Below, one piece after another: positions 26,350-28,039 of a DNA stretch of 28,039 nucleotides (position 1 is the first letter of the stretch; each line of letters opens with the position of its first letter). Both the position numbers and the translations under genes were made by a program. Source of the stretch: Pavlovales sp. CCMP2436 (taxonomy: Eukaryota > Haptophyta > Pavlovophyceae > Pavlovales); assembly GCA_026770615.1 (NCBI GenBank), contig MU631693.1:67141-95179 (forward strand), written 5' to 3'. Under the pieces are notes generated by a model. That model did not search any database. It saw only the letters and a list, made by a program, of their open reading frames with translations, and was not told where the DNA came from.

Positions 26350-26950
26350 CTGCTGCGTGCCTTAGTCGGCTGCGCTGGCTTGGACGCCACCGCACCCAAG
26401 GCCGCTGATATATATATCAATAACCGCCCCTTCGGAGTGTGTACTTAAAAAATGAATGGGGAAAACTCAAAAACTACTCAAAAACTGCAGATCTGCGGAT
26501 TCACCAAGCAAGAAGCGAGCGCTGGCTCCAGCAGGGGGGTCTGGGGGCGGAGCCTCCAGAAAAACAAAAAAGAAGAACCCGCCGCAGGCGTGGGGTTCAT
26601 AACTAACAAATCAATTTGTATCTCGTCTCGTGTTCAGCCTCAAACACTCACGCACCCAACCTGCGTACACTCACGCACCAAACCTTCACACACAAGCTAA
26701 CCTTCGAGACCAAGGTGAGCGCCTAGGTTCCCGTGTGTTCGTGACATTTCATGCCCCCCCGGTTCTTTCAATTGGTGTATCATATGTTGAAGCGCGCTTT
26801 TGATTTGCATACAGTTTTGAGTTTTGACACTTCTGAGTTTTCGTCTGGGACGGCGCTTCAATCAGTTCCGGTTATTACTGTCCGATGGTCGGACAGGAAG
26901 AACTGAAACACCCGCCAACTGCCAAGGTTTTTGTAGTGTCACTAATATAG
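26350..26950. other. Upstream region of the right-hand host gene
   Basis: No confident coding sequence. A tandem cactcacgcaccc-type repeat lies at about 26645-26685. A good donor-like CCAAG|GTGAGC occurs at about 26713, which could end a 5' untranslated exon of the gene that follows. Frames open here (for example one starting at 26452) show no recognisable protein. Confidence 0.4.
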
Positions 26951-27019
26951 AGATTAACGATTGCGGAGGCCCCCCTCCGCCTCCTCCTCGCGGTCGCCTG
27001 CACAGGCGCCGCGTTCGCT

Positions 27020-28039
27020 ATGGGCGGCGTGCCCTCGGGCGACGTCGACATGCCGAACCTCCTCTCCTTCATCCCGCCCGCCCCGCAGCTGCGGCCCCCG
27101 CTGCTCGAGGCCATCAACGAGTCCTACGGCAAAGTCTTCCTGCTGGTGCAGAAGGCGGGGCCTGACTCCATTAAGGACGACATCACCATCGCGCGCAGGG
27201 TGCTCGCGCTGATGCCCATCCTTAACACGGGGGTAGACCTGCGGTTCCGTCCCCGTGGGCGCCCTCGTCATTAGAGCTCGACGCCGGGCTGCTGAGCCGC
27301 TATCGCAAGGCGAGCACAGGCCTTCACCCTGACAAGTTCAACAGCATCCCAAACATCACCATCTACGACGAGTTTAAGGCGGGCATGCTCTACAAGCTTG
27401 GCACGGCCGCGAAGGCGACAATCAAGGGGCAGCCCGTCAACGACGTCCAGAACGCCATGCCAAACCCCCGCTCGACCGACTGGTCTAACAACTTTCACTT
27501 CCATGTCACCGCCCAGCCCTGGCTCGCGCAGCCGGCCTGGCCCGAGGCGCGCGACCTGCCGACCGGAGCGCCGTCCTTGCTCGAACGCATGGCTGTTGCG
27601 CGCGCTGCTCAGGACGCATCTCCTTATCTCACCACTGCGCGAACGGCCTCTCACATGGCTGCCGAAACGCCTGGTGGGCCGTGACAACGCCGAAACTGCA
27701 GCTTCAGCCGCGGCTATCACAGATGCATTGGCCCGAGGCGCGCCGCCGCCAACCGCGCCGACAAGCGAGCCGCAGCTTGACTATCTGGCGGGGAAAATGC
27801 CGAAGCAGACCCGCCGGGCCCGCGAGCCCGATGAGCGGGCGAGCCCGGTGGCAAACACACGCCAGCAGCAGCAGCGCGCATCGCAACCGCCTTACCGCGC
27901 GCCGCCTGGCCACTACGCGCGGCCGGCACAGCGGCAGGGCCAGTCGCCACCGCCGCCGCCCCGGCCGCCACCGCCGTCCACGTACCCTCCCACCGGACCG
28001 CCGCCGCCATCGCCTTACCCGCCACCGCCACCGCCCTAT
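27020..28039 (+). CDS. Unrecognised host protein with proline-rich C-terminal part (incomplete)
   Basis: GC-rich coding DNA in three blocks. Block 1 (27020-27232, possibly from 26951) reads from MGGVPSGDVDMPN to LMPILNTG. A 44-base GT-AG interval (27233-27276) leads in phase 0 to block 2, beginning LDAGLLSRYRKAS, with LHPDKFNSIP and NNFHFHVTAQPWLAQP. Block 2 stops at 27682-27684 (TGA), but a +1 frame continues from about 27675 (RDNAETAASAAA) into a Gln/Pro-rich tail (SPPPPPRPPPPSTYPP) open at the window end. A 28-base GT-AG interval near 27674 would also bridge the frames. Either these are tiny introns or the gene is damaged. I do not recognise the family. Confidence 0.45.

Noticed and set aside
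26951..27232. Glutathione S-transferase N-terminus (AEAPLRLLLAVA)
   Set aside because: Only this short stretch is reminiscent of the family; the following sequence lacks the expected proline and glutathione-binding motifs.

Overview
The window is a piece of a GC-rich nuclear genome from a unicellular eukaryote, most likely an alga or similar protist. An AT-rich, partly decayed DNA-virus-like element sits inside it. The eukaryotic call rests on an SRP9 gene with one GT-AG intron and on two multi-exon genes (JmjC-type and MFS) whose splice sites and phases fit together. Abundant minisatellites, microsatellites and dispersed repeats also fit. I cannot name the species; haptophyte-like algae are one possibility.

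Left host part (1-11,340): a four-exon JmjC/Cupin_8 protein gene (minus) is head-to-head with SRP9 (plus). A four-exon MFS transporter (minus) follows, then a repeat-rich stretch with a SINE-like element, a MITE-like hairpin, weak exon candidates and a 310-base assembly gap. The last host gene is the first exon of a membrane-anchored RING-CH (MARCH-like) protein (minus), which starts at the junction with the viral DNA.

Viral part (about 11,340-25,825, about 14.5 kb): the plus-strand left block carries a broken FtsK/HerA-type packaging ATPase, a proline-rich protein with a frameshifted 5' end, a 746-residue protein with a discoidin-like domain, and a class-3 lipase with an apparently complete triad. 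The minus-strand genes that follow include a small protein ending in a CaaX box, several small unknowns and a frameshifted family-A-like (TVpol-type) polymerase palm. A GC-rich repeat block with a 187-bp near-perfect inverted repeat interrupts the element at about 18.67-20.0 kb. The right block has a zinc-ribbon-like protein, an SF1 helicase with a C-terminal nuclease-like domain, and a convergent 785-residue protein ending in a PolB-like region. Together this resembles polinton-like virus, virophage and transpoviron gene pools. I see no integrase, protease, certain capsid protein or terminal inverted repeats.

The most interesting observation is that the convergent helicase and PolB-like genes look like two halves of one PolB-SF1 helicase fusion protein. 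The minus-strand gene ends inside the palm, and the N-terminus of the helicase appears to carry the missing distal palm. A local inversion would produce this arrangement.

Right host part (25,826-28,039): a duplicated GC-rich segment, a second copy of the SINE-like repeat, and the 5' part of an unrecognised proline-rich gene (plus) that runs off the window.
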